In this document: in pieces, positions 50,211 through 58,105 of the stretch
How the letters are laid out: each line of letters begins with the position of its first letter
How positions within the stretch are numbered: the stretch's first letter is position 1
From: Sulfurospirillum diekertiae
Lineage (GTDB): Bacteria; Campylobacterota; Campylobacteria; Campylobacterales; Sulfurospirillaceae
Assembly: GCF_002309535.1 (NCBI RefSeq)
Contig: NZ_CP023275.1
Location: 930,001-994,000, forward strand
Reading direction: 5' to 3'
DNA: 64,000 nucleotides
Notes under the pieces: generated by a model
Seen by the model: only the letters and a program-made list of their open reading frames with translations
What the model was told of the DNA's origin: nothing
The model's database searches: none
Position numbers and translations under genes: made by a program

Positions 50211-50960
50211 CTAATAGGCTATAATTTTGTATCCTACTTTTGAATAACATATTAGAAAATCTTTGGGAAGTTTTTGTCGAATGCGAAACATCAAAGATCG
50301 CAATGATCCTTCTCCTACTAATTCTCCGTCCCAAACATAATCTTCTATTTGTGCGACACTGACAATTTCACCTATATGTCACACAAGCAACTGAATCAAT
50401 TTTTTTTCTTTATGGTTTAAAAGAATCTCTTTACCTGCAAGCAAGAGTGTTGCTTCATTATTATCAAAAATATAGCCATGTTTTAGTTTCACAAAACGCA
50501 TTTTTGATTTTATTTCCAAAGAAAATTTACTCTGAAGTGATGTAATTTCACTGTTTATTTCATTGAGTTTTCCCGTCAATGTTTTATTCTCACTAAAGGT
50601 TTTCAATGCAATTTCAATCGTTGTTTTGAGCTCAACATCTTTAAAAGGTTTTAGAATATAGCCATAAGGTTTAACAGTAATCGCCTTATCGATTGTTTGG
50701 TTTTTATCGTTGGCGGTTAAAAATACAATCGGTACAGAAATACGTTCCGATATTTTTTCGGCAAGCACGATGCCATCTTCTCTATCTTGAAGCGTAATAT
50801 CCATCAGGATCAAATCAGGTTTTTTAGTCTCAACCAGATGGAACGCTTTTTCACTGTTGGCAGCGATGCCAACGACCGTGTAGCCAAAGCTCATGAGTAT
50901 CTCTTTGATATTTAAAGCAATGATGCTTTCATCTTCAACGATTAAAATTTTTGCGTTCAT
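50211..50960 (-). pseudogene. Response regulator with an in-frame UGA in its DNA-binding domain
   Basis: The receiver domain is intact (EDES, Asp in LILMDITLQ, LTANDK, LKPFKD). The frame stops at TGA 50379-50381 after KKLIQLLV, but the same frame continues for 55 further residues (HIGEIVSVAQIEDYVWDGEL ... VGYKIIAY) to TAG at 50211-50213. Those residues are a normal winged-helix output domain, so the UGA splits a 249-codon gene. It is either a recent nonsense mutation, a sequence error, or read through. The first 193 residues alone would be a receiver without DNA binding. Confidence 0.75.
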
Positions 50961-52261
50961 TGATTTTCACTTTTCTTGGGCTTAAATGTGATTGAAGTGC
51001 AATATCCATGATTAGAATCTGTTTCTATGGTGCCATTTAATTGATATTCCGTAATGGTATGGATTAATTGGCATCCAAGTGAGTTGTTCGTATCTGCTTT
51101 GGTGGAATCCATCCCAATACCATTGTCTTTTACCCCAAATACAACCGTTCCATTGTGATTATTTTTGATAAAAATATCAATAATCCCGCTCTCTAACCCA
51201 ACAAAAGCATGCTTGATTGCATTTAAAAAAAGTTCATGAATAATTAAAGCAACTAACACAGCATCATCCATGGTTAAAAAAATACTATCCGTATTGAGAT
51301 TGACAGATATATTTTTGTTTTGCGCATAGAGATCTATCATAGCAGACGATAATTTTTCAAGATGCGACTTCATATTGATATTAGATGAATTACTGTTTTT
51401 ATAAAGCATTTCATGCACAAGAGCGATTGCATAGATACGGCTTTGGCTCTTAGAAAGAGCTTCTTTAACCTCTTCATTGGGTTCTCGTCGATTTTGCATT
51501 TGAAGAAGTGAAGAGATGACTTCTAAATTGTTTTTAACCCGATGATGAATCTCTTTAATTAAAACTTCTTTATCTTGAAGTGAATTTTTAAGGGCTTTGT
51601 TTTGATTGATGATCAGTTTTCGTTTCTCTTTTTCTTCCGTAATATCGCGACCAAAAGCACAAATAAACTCTTTGGAAGCATCGCAAAAATAACTCGCCGA
51701 AATAGAAGCGGGAAACGTACTTCCATCATGACGCGTCTGCTGACTCTCGAAACAGACATATTGCTTTTGCCTAATGTGCATTAAAAAATCGGGAGTATTT
51801 TTTTTGTAGTCTCTATCAATATCGCTCAGTTTCATACTGAGTAATTCTTGTTTCGTATACCCTAGCATTTTACAAGCGGCATCATTGACATAGAAAAACT
51901 GCGTATCGAAGGTAAACCAATAAATCGCGTCAGCACTTTTGTCCAGCGCGAAGTTAAAAAGTTGAAGATTTTCTTTTTCTTGGCGCTGATGACAAGAGAG
52001 CTTATTTAATGCCTCTTCGGCTACTTGAGCAGTCCGCCTCAGTAATAAGTATAAAATCGTTGCACTGACGATAAAAAAGGTGACCCCGATACAAAAAGGG
52101 ATTCCAAAGAATCCATGATTTTCTATAGTCATGAAACTCATTGAAACTCGATCAACAACGGCAACACCGAGAATTCCTACAATAGCAAATCCTATGGCTT
52201 GGATCTTAATGCGATTTGAATTAGACATTTTAAACAATAAATATGTAACCCAATCTAACAA
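50957..52261 (-). CDS. Sensor histidine kinase (HisKA_2 family) with two membrane helices and PAS
   Basis: The 434-residue kinase uses TTG 52261 with ggag seven bases upstream, the same TTG-TTA-GAT start as the regulator at 32625. It has helices at about 20-42 and 48-72, a PAS domain (about 98-220), and the HisKA_2 H-box IKEIHHRVKNNLEVISSLLQMQNRR (about 236-260), followed by an ATPase domain with GVKDNGIGMD. It overlaps the response regulator by four bases. Placed between pchA and pchC, it is a likely sensor for the aromatic substrate. Confidence 0.8.
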   Translation of the reverse strand: MLDWVTYLLFKMSNSNRIKIQAIGFAIVGILGVAVVDRVSMSFMTIENHGFFGIPFCIGVTFFIVSATILYLLLRRTAQVAEEALNKLSCHQRQEKENLQLFNFALDKSADAIYWFTFDTQFFYVNDAACKMLGYTKQELLSMKLSDIDRDYKKNTPDFLMHIRQKQYVCFESQQTRHDGSTFPASISASYFCDASKEFICAFGRDITEEKEKRKLIINQNKALKNSLQDKEVLIKEIHHRVKNNLEVISSLLQMQNRREPNEEVKEALSKSQSRIYAIALVHEMLYKNSNSSNINMKSHLEKLSSAMIDLYAQNKNISVNLNTDSIFLTMDDAVLVALIIHELFLNAIKHAFVGLESGIIDIFIKNNHNGTVVFGVKDNGIGMDSTKADTNNSLGCQLIHTITEYQLNGTIETDSNHGYCTSITFKPKKSENQ

Positions 52262-52433
52262 TAATTTTCTCCATTTTTATTTAGATTGTACACCAAAGTC
52301 GTAACATATTACCTTATGTAAATCACATAATGATCAAATTCACTCTTATAATGTGTCAAAAATGATTTTGCGATTTTTTTGTGATTTTTTTATTTTATAT
52401 TTACTTTCAAGAAAATAATTTAGGGAGGTTTGA

Positions 52434-52760
52434 ATGGAAAAGTTTGCTCTTGGGCTCATATTTGCTACATCATCCATCTTTGCGGTGGAACTGGGTCAAA
52501 ATTATAAATTTGCAAATGGAGAAGATGCCTATCAAAAGGTTTGTGCTTATTGTCATACGATCAATATTGCGCCAAAATCTATTTATATGAAAATGGATGA
52601 CAAGGCAGGTATTGAGGCAAGAAGAGACAGTATTATGCAAACAGTAAGAAGTGGAAGCAATGCGATGCCTGCATTTAGAAAATCAGAAATTGATGACGCC
52701 ACATTGAAAGATTTAGCAACCAAATTGGCCAATGGTACAATCACTTTTACTGAAAAATAA
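52434..52760 (+). CDS. pchC: Cytochrome c subunit of a p-cresol methylhydroxylase-type enzyme (PchC-like)
   Basis: The 108-residue protein has a Sec signal (MEKFALGLIFATSSIFA) and one heme site KVCAYCHTINIAPKS (about 35-49), with the Met ligand probably in NAMPAFRKSEIDD (about 81-93). In p-cresol methylhydroxylase the small cytochrome subunit takes electrons from the flavoprotein. The following pchF homologue makes this assignment secure by context. It starts 172 bases after the divergent kinase, in a shared promoter region. Confidence 0.75.
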   Translation: MEKFALGLIFATSSIFAVELGQNYKFANGEDAYQKVCAYCHTINIAPKSIYMKMDDKAGIEARRDSIMQTVRSGSNAMPAFRKSEIDDATLKDLATKLANGTITFTEK

Positions 52761-52770
52761 GGAGAGTATG

Positions 52771-53352
52771 ATGATTCGAAGAGCTTTTCTTAAAGGATCT
52801 GTCGCTGCCGTAGCCGCTGTATGCGCTCCACTATCCGCAGAAGGATTTATCAGTGATTCTAGTAGTCAAAAAAAGATTGCTTTTGTCTCCAAAACGGCTG
52901 GAGAAACTGGATATATCAACGCATTATCACAAGGTCATAGCACCAAAACAGACGATCTTGTGGTCCTTGGTTCTGATAAATTGCAAAATTTAACGACCTT
53001 TTCTGAAGTCATGGAAAAAAATAAAGGGGCATTGATCTGTGGGCTATTGGAGCAAAGTGATTATATGCTTTTACATCATATAGCAGCATTGAATGGTGCA
53101 AAATTTATCTCGGAAACGACACATACGCCTGCAGATATGGGAACGCGTCATACAGAAAATTCATTCTTAACATTGTCTGTTAAAAAAGCATTTGATCAGT
53201 TTGTAGACGTGAATACAAATCACTATGGAATGGTACTTTCATCATACCATGCGCTTGGATTAAATACGACGCTAACGGATGCTAAGCAAATGAGTTTTGT
53301 ATCGAATCACACCGATAAAAACGCTTTTGTATCTTTTATATTAAACGCTTAA
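52771..53352 (+). CDS. Tat-signal protein between pchC and pchF (PchX position)
   Basis: Two ATGs (52768, 52771) follow ggagag; the second has the better spacing. The 193-residue product starts with IRRAFLKGSVAAVAAVCAPL, a twin-arginine-like signal, and has no heme or flavin motif. Its place between the cytochrome and flavoprotein genes matches pchX of the Pseudomonas pchACXF operon, whose function is unknown. It may help covalent flavin attachment or assembly of the secreted complex. This role is inferred. Confidence 0.6.
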   Translation: MIRRAFLKGSVAAVAAVCAPLSAEGFISDSSSQKKIAFVSKTAGETGYINALSQGHSTKTDDLVVLGSDKLQNLTTFSEVMEKNKGALICGLLEQSDYMLLHHIAALNGAKFISETTHTPADMGTRHTENSFLTLSVKKAFDQFVDVNTNHYGMVLSSYHALGLNTTLTDAKQMSFVSNHTDKNAFVSFILNA

Positions 53353-53366
53353 AAGGAGGATTAACT

Positions 53367-54908
53367 ATGAGTAAACTTACGGCATTACCTAAAAATGTTT
53401 CAGAAGAAACCATGAATAAAGCCATTAAAGAATTTGTAAAAATTTTGGGAGCTGACAATGTACTGATCGGTGCAGAGGAGATGGTCCCCTACAGTAAAAT
53501 TATGATGGCCGTTGATATTAAAGATCATATGCCTTCGCTTGCACTACAACCATCAACCAAAAAAGAAGTGGTTGAAATTGTCAAAGTCTGTAATAAATAT
53601 GTAATTCCACTTTGGACATTTTCTACGGGCAAAAACATGGGTTATGGTACGGCAGCTCCTGCACAAAAAGGCTCAGTTATCCTTGATCTTCATAAAATGA
53701 ATAAAATTATTGAAGTCAATCCTGACTTGTGCTATGCCATTCTTGAACCAGGTGTTACGTACCAACAACTCTTTGACTATATCAAAGAAAAAGGATACAA
53801 ATTATGGCTCTCTTGCCCTGCACCAAGTGCGATAGCCAGTCCTGTTGGCAACACAATGGATCGTGGTGTTGGATACACGCCTTATGGCGAACACTTTATG
53901 ATGCAATGCGGTATGGAGATCGTTTTAGCCGATGGAACATCTTTTAAGACAGGTATGGGCGGCATTGAAAATTCGACAAGCTGGGCCGTCTTTAAATGGG
54001 GATACGGACCATCTCTTGATGGTATCTTTACCCAAAGCAACTACGGTATTTGTACCAAAATGGGTATTTGGTTAATGCCAGAGCCACCTGCGTTCAAACC
54101 ATTTTGTATTACATTTGACAAAGTCGAAGATGTTGTCGAGATTGTTGAGTCACTCAGACCTCTTCGTATCGCTAATATTATTCCAAATGCTTTTACGATT
54201 GCAAGCACACTTTACGAAGCGGCAGGTGTCGTTAACCGTTCAGATTATGTAAAAGGCAATAGATCTATTACCGATGAAGAGATCGAAAAAATTAAAAAAG
54301 ATACCGGTATGGGTACATGGAATGTCTATGCTGCCTTATATGGTACGGAAGAAGCCAATGAGTTAAACTGGCAAATTATCAAAGCAACGCTGGCTAAATT
54401 TAAAAATGCTAAATTCTTGACCGAAAAAGAGATGGGTCATGACCCTGTCTTCAAATACCGTTCAGACTTAATGAAAGGCCATATGACACTTCAAGAGTTT
54501 GGTCTTTACAACTGGAGAGGGGGCGGAGGAAGTATGTGGTTTGCACCTGTTTCTCCTGCGGAAGGTAAACATACACTTAACCAACAAGCATTGGCTAAAA
54601 AAATCATGAACAAATATGGGTTCGACTATGTAGCTGAATTTATTGTTGGATGGCGAGATATGCACCATATTATTGACTTGCTCTATGATCGAAATGATCC
54701 AGACCAATTGAAAAAAGCACATGATTGTTATGCTGAATTGGTACATGAATTTGCAAAACAAGGGTATGGCGTCTATCGGACCAGTAGCGGATTTATGGAT
54801 CTTGTAGCTGAAACATACGGTAAAGATATTCATAATGTTTTCCAAAAGATCAAGCGGGCACTTGATCCTAAAGGTATTTTATCTCCAGGCAAGTCTGGTA
54901 TTTATTAA
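53367..54908 (+). CDS. pchF: p-Cresol methylhydroxylase-type flavoprotein subunit
   Basis: The 513-residue protein aligns closely, from memory, with Pseudomonas PchF through its length: GNTMDRGVGYTPYGEHFMMQ, CGMEIVLADG, FKWGYGPSLDGIFTQSNYGI, and LQEFGLYNWRGGGGSMWFAP. The latter holds the Tyr that carries covalent FAD in PchF. Residues of the substrate pocket and electron path are kept (YSKIMM, EFIVGWRDMHH, YGVYRTS), while the C-terminal LSPGKSGI has Lys where PchF has Arg. The enzyme oxidises 4-alkylphenols by way of a quinone methide using water, so no oxygen is needed. It is not Tat-tagged itself. Confidence 0.9.
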   Translation: MSKLTALPKNVSEETMNKAIKEFVKILGADNVLIGAEEMVPYSKIMMAVDIKDHMPSLALQPSTKKEVVEIVKVCNKYVIPLWTFSTGKNMGYGTAAPAQKGSVILDLHKMNKIIEVNPDLCYAILEPGVTYQQLFDYIKEKGYKLWLSCPAPSAIASPVGNTMDRGVGYTPYGEHFMMQCGMEIVLADGTSFKTGMGGIENSTSWAVFKWGYGPSLDGIFTQSNYGICTKMGIWLMPEPPAFKPFCITFDKVEDVVEIVESLRPLRIANIIPNAFTIASTLYEAAGVVNRSDYVKGNRSITDEEIEKIKKDTGMGTWNVYAALYGTEEANELNWQIIKATLAKFKNAKFLTEKEMGHDPVFKYRSDLMKGHMTLQEFGLYNWRGGGGSMWFAPVSPAEGKHTLNQQALAKKIMNKYGFDYVAEFIVGWRDMHHIIDLLYDRNDPDQLKKAHDCYAELVHEFAKQGYGVYRTSSGFMDLVAETYGKDIHNVFQKIKRALDPKGILSPGKSGIY

Positions 54909-55014
54909 TAACGATCTTTATAGGCACTTCACTACGGTTGCATGAACAATGCCTCAATCGTGTGAAGCGCCACCTTGCCAACTCTCTGTGTTCAAAAACC
55001 TAAAGGAGACAATA

Positions 55015-56205
55015 ATGAAATTAACCCAACTCTCTTTGGCAACAATGATGATAGGGTACTTTTCGATGCATGCTTTTGCCGCAGACACACTTGCGGATGC
55101 ATTTAAAGAAGGTAAACTAACGGGTGAAATTAAAGCTGAATATTCCGATTCAAATTTTATTGGAAAAACACATTCGGATGATATCAGTGCATATGGAGGA
55201 AGTTTAAATTTTATAACAAGTGATTTTTATGGACTTAAAGCGGGGATCACTTTTCAAACCTCTCATTTAGCCAATTCTGATACCGCAGGTGCTGTCTTTC
55301 AAGATGATTTAGATACACAAGGGTCAGTCTTATCTGAAGCCTATTTAGATTATAAAATTTCGAATACCTCTTTAAAAGTAGGTAGACAATATATCTATAC
55401 ACCATTGGTCAGTTCCGCGTTAGATGGTAAATCTTCCGAAAGCATTTTAAAAGATTCTTTTGAGGGCTATGTTTTAACCAATACGGATCTTCCAAGTACC
55501 ACATTCATTGCAGGATACCTATCCAAATATCAAGCAAAAACAGATGGATTGGGGAAATCTGGAGAATTTAATACCTTTCAAGATGGCGCATATACGGTAT
55601 ATGTCAAAAATACGTCTATTGAAAATGTAACCTTGCAAGCACAATATCTTGATGAAAATGGGATGAGTTCTTTTGAAGATAAAAATGCTTTTTATGTCCA
55701 AGCAGATTATGTGCTTGCAGGACATACCCTTTCTGCTCAATATCTCTCTTCGACCGATAAAACAAAAGCTTCGGGAGCACAAGCTGGGCAAATCTTTGGA
55801 CTCAGAGCTACAGGTGGACTTGGTATTGGAAAGCTTGGATACATCGCTGCTTATACCTCAAGTATGGATGATGGAGCTGTTTACACCGGTGCGGGAACGG
55901 GAACCAGCGATACGCTGTTTACAGCAATGCCCGTAAATGGTGGTGGTGTTGCGGCAAGAGCCAATACGGATACCGTCGTAGGAGGATTGATTGTTCCTAT
56001 CACAAGCGTAACAACCATAGCATATGCAGGAGAATCTTTTTCAAACGATCCTGGATTGGGAGACGTAAAAGCATATGGTGTAATCGCGATCTATCCATAT
56101 GACAAAAATTTCTTAGTAAAAGCCAATTATGAACATGTAGCGACGGAACATGTTTTCACGGAAAATACAGAAATTGTACGAGTTTACGTGTCTTATAAAT
56201 TCTAA
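55015..56205 (+). CDS. Outer-membrane porin, OprD-like
   Basis: ATG 55015 follows taaaggag and gives 396 residues with a Sec signal (MKLTQLSLATMMIGYFSMHAFA). The mature protein has alternating beta-strand pattern, Gly/Tyr/Thr-rich turns, and ends VRVYVSYKF with terminal Phe, typical of outer-membrane beta-barrels. SGEFNTFQDGAYTVYVKNTSIENVTLQAQY fits campylobacterial OprD-type porins. It is 106 bases after pchF and probably admits the aromatic substrate. Confidence 0.75.
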   Translation: MKLTQLSLATMMIGYFSMHAFAADTLADAFKEGKLTGEIKAEYSDSNFIGKTHSDDISAYGGSLNFITSDFYGLKAGITFQTSHLANSDTAGAVFQDDLDTQGSVLSEAYLDYKISNTSLKVGRQYIYTPLVSSALDGKSSESILKDSFEGYVLTNTDLPSTTFIAGYLSKYQAKTDGLGKSGEFNTFQDGAYTVYVKNTSIENVTLQAQYLDENGMSSFEDKNAFYVQADYVLAGHTLSAQYLSSTDKTKASGAQAGQIFGLRATGGLGIGKLGYIAAYTSSMDDGAVYTGAGTGTSDTLFTAMPVNGGGVAARANTDTVVGGLIVPITSVTTIAYAGESFSNDPGLGDVKAYGVIAIYPYDKNFLVKANYEHVATEHVFTENTEIVRVYVSYKF

Positions 56206-56767
56206 ATGTAACCAGGTGTGTTTAATATAGAATCTTAAAGGGGTTAGGATTGTCAAGAGAAGTGTAGAAATTAGGTATATATTTTTGAAATTTTTGCATA
56301 CTCTAGGTTTTTAAAAGAATTATATAGGACTAAAATTGCACTTCATCTACGGCTCAAAGAATTATAGACAGATATCCCGTATCAAGATTGGGGGAAAGAT
56401 GCTAATGGGCATAACTTCTGGCGTAAAGCAAATTACAAATTCTAAGTCATTGCTTGTTGAATATTTTCTTTATGGGACAGTAGTCGTTAGTGCCTACTGT
56501 CTCTAGAAAATTACATGACGGCTTTTAAGAGTTTTTTATTAAGAGGGTTTACCATTGGAGTTCTTTACTTGTCATTTTCATATTCTTTAAATCTATAAAA
56601 ATTAATTTTTATATTATTGTATTTATCAACAATATTTTTATCTTATACTGTCTCACTGAGAAACTTAAAGCCTTGTATGTCTATAAAATTATCTGTTAAA
56701 GAACAAGAGATATAATAATCTATTCAATGAATTAATTAAAATTGTTATGTCACAGGAGTAGAAGATT
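56206..56767. other. Intergenic region with repeat element and hairpin
   Basis: These 562 bases hold repeat copy R4 (56251-56351), a perfect eight-pair hairpin GACAGTAG/CTACTGTC (56476-56483 with 56494-56501), and AT-rich sequence. A 35-codon frame starting near 56400 has no ribosome site or known similarity and is not called. Confidence 0.6.
56251..56351. repeat. Short inverted-repeat element copy R4 (about 101 bp)
   Basis: The left arm TGTCAAGAGAAGTGTAG (56251-56267) and a right arm ending gcacttcatctacg (complement CGTAGATGAAGTGC) form imperfect inverted repeats. Length and interior match R3, and the arms match R2. Confidence 0.6.
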
Positions 56768-57256
56768 ATGCTTGATAGCACAAAAAAGTTGTACGGCTCA
56801 GCAATTGTTTTAGTATGTTTAGTTTCATCAGCATTTGCTGAAGAGATCGGATCGGTTGATACAGCTTTTGTTTTTTTAGGGGCTAATCATAAGATTGTGA
56901 TTGAAGCATTTGATGACCCTAAAGTACCAGGTGTTTCCTGCCATCTTTCTCGTGCAAAGACGGGAGGGGTAAAAGGTACTTTTGGTATCGCTGAAGATAC
57001 TTCCGACGCTTCTATCGCGTGCAGGCAAACAGGCATTATTACGTTACCACAAGAGATTCAATCCAAAAAGAGCGATGGAGAACGTGTTTTTAGAGAGTCG
57101 ACATCGTTGTTGTTTAAACATATGCAGGTGGTTCGATTTTATGATGTAAAACGCAATACGCTGATTTATTTAACGTATTCGGATAAACTCATTGATGGCT
57201 CACCCAAGAACTCTATTTCAACCGTACAGATTACAAATTCTATTTTTGAAAAATAG
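56768..57256 (+). CDS. creA: CreA-family periplasmic protein
   Basis: The 162-residue protein has a Sec signal and closely matches E. coli CreA: IGSVDTAFVFLGANHKIVIE, AFDDPKVPGVSCHLSRAKTGG, IAEDTSDASIACRQTG and VVRFYDVKRNTLIYLTYSDK. Two cysteines (SCHLS, IACRQ) probably form a disulfide. CreA's role is unknown. The gene is monocistronic here, between an intergenic repeat zone and its own terminator. Confidence 0.9.
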   Translation: MLDSTKKLYGSAIVLVCLVSSAFAEEIGSVDTAFVFLGANHKIVIEAFDDPKVPGVSCHLSRAKTGGVKGTFGIAEDTSDASIACRQTGIITLPQEIQSKKSDGERVFRESTSLLFKHMQVVRFYDVKRNTLIYLTYSDKLIDGSPKNSISTVQITNSIFEK

Positions 57257-57285
57257 AGGAAATTGTGGATAATTAGCATAAAGTA

Positions 57286-57320
57286 CGAGCATGTATTTTT
57301 AGAGGCATGCTCGCTTTTTC
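57286..57320. terminator. Terminator after creA
   Basis: CGAGCATG (57286-57293) pairs perfectly with CATGCTCG (57306-57313), followed by ctttttc. It ends the creA transcript and faces the convergent methyltransferase gene. Confidence 0.75.
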
Positions 57321-57347
57321 ACTTCACTTGCTCTTTTAAACACGGAG

Positions 57348-57959
57348 TTATTTTTGCATCTGTATCCAAATGCCATCATCAGCGCGATGAATCACATAAT
57401 CCACAATACCTACACTTTTTAAAAGAGCATCATAATCCCGCTTCATACCATCACCATGCATTTTATCCATCGCTACTCGATCAATTTCTTGACCTCTTTT
57501 GCGCATATTTGTTTCAATCTGTTCTTTAATCTCAGAGGTTCCTTTACCACCTCCAACAAACGTTGTGCCACCTTTTTTGAGCACCCTATAAATCTCTTTA
57601 AATGCTAAGGCAGGATCTTCCCAAAAAGGAAGAGAACCTCTGGATATAATTAAATCCATCATCTCATCTTCCAAAGGAATAGCATGCACATCACCCACAA
57701 GGATAGCACCTTGCTCTTCTAAGTCATCTTCAATGAGATGTAAAGCAGCTTTATTCAGTGCTTCTTGTGAGAGATCAAAAAAGGTTACATGTAAACGGGT
57801 TATTTTTGCAAGTTCAAGCCCCAAATACCCTCCACATGAGCCAATATCCAGACACCTTCCGTTTGTGACATTTGTATATGTTTTTATCTTGTTGGCATAG
57901 TATTCATACAAAGGGCGTTTGACCGTTCGTGACTGTTCATCGTAGTGTTCAACATCCAT
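57348..57959 (-). CDS. Class I SAM-dependent methyltransferase
   Basis: The 203-residue protein has the Rossmann methyltransferase motifs: GRCLDIGSCGGYLGLELA (about 33-50, SAM binding), TFFDLSQEALNKA (about 59-71), LVGDVHAIPLEDEMMDLIIS (about 86-105) and RVLKKGGTTFVGG. A substrate is not evident. It follows the TonB receptor by 146 bases with a strong hairpin between, on the same strand. It may modify a ligand involved in the uptake of the metal or oxyanion, which is speculation. One TTACATGTAA copy (57785) encodes RLHVTFF. Confidence 0.75.
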   Translation of the reverse strand: MDVEHYDEQSRTVKRPLYEYYANKIKTYTNVTNGRCLDIGSCGGYLGLELAKITRLHVTFFDLSQEALNKAALHLIEDDLEEQGAILVGDVHAIPLEDEMMDLIISRGSLPFWEDPALAFKEIYRVLKKGGTTFVGGGKGTSEIKEQIETNMRKRGQEIDRVAMDKMHGDGMKRDYDALLKSVGIVDYVIHRADDGIWIQMQK

Positions 57960-57990
57960 TTTTTATCCTTTTTATTTGACGTCCTGACAC

Positions 57991-58015
57991 GCTTTTAGAG
58001 CAAAGCTCTAAAAGC
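57991..58015 (-). terminator. Long perfect hairpin after the TonB receptor gene
   Basis: An 11-base arm (57991-58001) pairs perfectly with 58005-58015 across an AAA loop (GCTTTTAGAGC / GCTCTAAAAGC). A second hairpin GCACC-TTT-GGTGC lies at about 58055-58067. These sit between the receptor and methyltransferase genes and probably reduce read-through into the methyltransferase. Confidence 0.6.
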
Positions 58016-58105
58016 TACGTTAACACTGAGTTTTCTTCGGCAGAATGCCCACGCACCTTTGGTGCTTTTGCTTCTCGTGAAACTCATTTTGCAAGACGCC
58101 AATTC

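Noticed and set aside
56400-56505. A possible 35-residue peptide starting near 56400
   Set aside because: No ribosome site, no similarity, and the end overlaps a hairpin; chance frame in an AT-rich intergenic region.
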